Part shown: positions 19,777 through 20,070 of the stretch, in pieces
Position numbering within the stretch: position 1 is the stretch's first letter
Layout: each line of letters opens with the position of its first letter
Source: a virus
Virus record (IMG/VR): IMGVR_UViG_3300034022_001056
Location: 1-20,070 of that record
DNA: 20,070 bases
Reading direction: 5' to 3' (one strand)
Program-made: the position numbers and the translations under genes
The notes under the pieces: model-generated
The model's database searches: none
Seen by the model: the letters and a program-made list of their open reading frames with translations, nothing else
Told to the model about the DNA's origin: nothing

Positions 19777-20070
19777 TTACAAGACCCTTTCTTGGCCGTC
19801 AGGGGTGAGAAAACGCTTGCCCCTGTTGGCGGGGTTTTGCCGCGCAGCGATAGCCTGCTCAAGGGTCAGTGTGGGGATTTTCGGACCTATGCGTTCGCCG
19901 GTGTACGGGTTCGTCAGTACATCGTTGACATTGATGCCGGCGACGGGCTTGTTCGCCTTCGCCATCAGTTCCGCCAACTTCACTTCGGTATCCACTTCCT
20001 GATCGGCAAGCTCCAACGCACCCTTATTTTGCGCCAACTGCATCGCGGTCAGCGCCTCCGCGCGGCCCTC
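19777..20070 (-). CDS. Partial virion-type protein, 5' end beyond window
   Basis: The frame is open through the right edge of the window, so only the last 97 residues are seen. The ATG at 20043 has no convincing ribosome site and nine open codons before it, so the gene likely starts outside. The visible part begins with a Glu/Ala/Gln-rich helix (LAQNKGALELADQEVDTEVKLAELMAKA) and ends with a loop-rich tail containing NPYTGERIGPKIPTLTLEQAIAARQNP. It resembles the C-terminus of a coiled-coil internal virion protein, but no family is named. Its stop is one base from the start of the 909-residue gene, so the two belong to one operon. Confidence 0.55.
   Translation of the reverse strand, partial: EGRAEALTAMQLAQNKGALELADQEVDTEVKLAELMAKANKPVAGINVNDVLTNPYTGERIGPKIPTLTLEQAIAARQNPANRGKRFLTPDGQERVL

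Overview
This window is very probably a stretch of the genome of a tailed bacteriophage, or a prophage, of an alphaproteobacterium. The viral call rests on dense, overlapping, mostly small genes. A plus-strand replication module contains a primase-helicase, a DUF2800 nuclease, a DUF2815 ssDNA-binding protein, a family A DNA polymerase, a VRR-NUC nuclease and an SNF2-type helicase. It converges on a minus-strand block of large Gly/Ala-rich proteins that look like internal virion or ejection proteins. The alphaproteobacterial call rests mainly on a near-textbook GapR (DUF2312) protein at 7685-7939, a family characteristic of that class and its phages, and on GC-rich DNA with strong GC preference at third codon positions. 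No tRNA, rRNA, CRISPR array, insertion sequence, integrase, capsid, portal, terminase or lysis gene was recognised.

Layout. 1-2546: a tightly coupled run of small genes with ATGA, GTGA or 8-base stop/start overlaps. It holds a truncated coiled-coil ORF, two tiny membrane proteins, three tandem paralogous Ala/Asp heptad proteins, a helix-turn-helix protein, a PD-(D/E)XK-like nuclease and a protein resembling ribosome modulation factor. 2533-2829: a promoter/operator-like element and a Cro/YdaS-type repressor. 2855-4879: fused primase-helicase. 4884-7939: small proteins, the Cas4-like DUF2800 nuclease, the DUF2815 SSB and GapR. 7940-8079: a 140-base structured leader. 8080-10556: DNA polymerase A, a small conserved protein and VRR-NUC. 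10597-14202: a zinc-finger/DUF6011-like protein, a papain/C39-like protein, the SNF2-type helicase, a DUF3310-like protein and a small Cys-rich ORF. 14057-20070 (minus strand): four large or partial virion-type genes, overlapping the plus-strand operon tail to tail.

The most interesting signal is a four-copy element at 2533, 4884, 10543 and 11547. In each copy a TTGAC(A/G) -35 box is followed by a spacer carrying the dyad AAGC-N4-GCTT (ideal form TAAGC-N4-GCTTA). Three copies then have a TANAAG -10-like box at exactly 17 bp, and all four share an ATCAGCA leader before the ribosome binding site. This looks like a phage regulon with an operator inside each promoter. The Cro-like protein encoded just after the first copy is the natural candidate regulator. 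The second most interesting signal is the leader of the DNA polymerase gene, where a 17-bp hairpin competes with an 11-bp long-range pairing next to the start codon.

All assignments come from reading motifs by eye. No database search, structure prediction or alignment was run.
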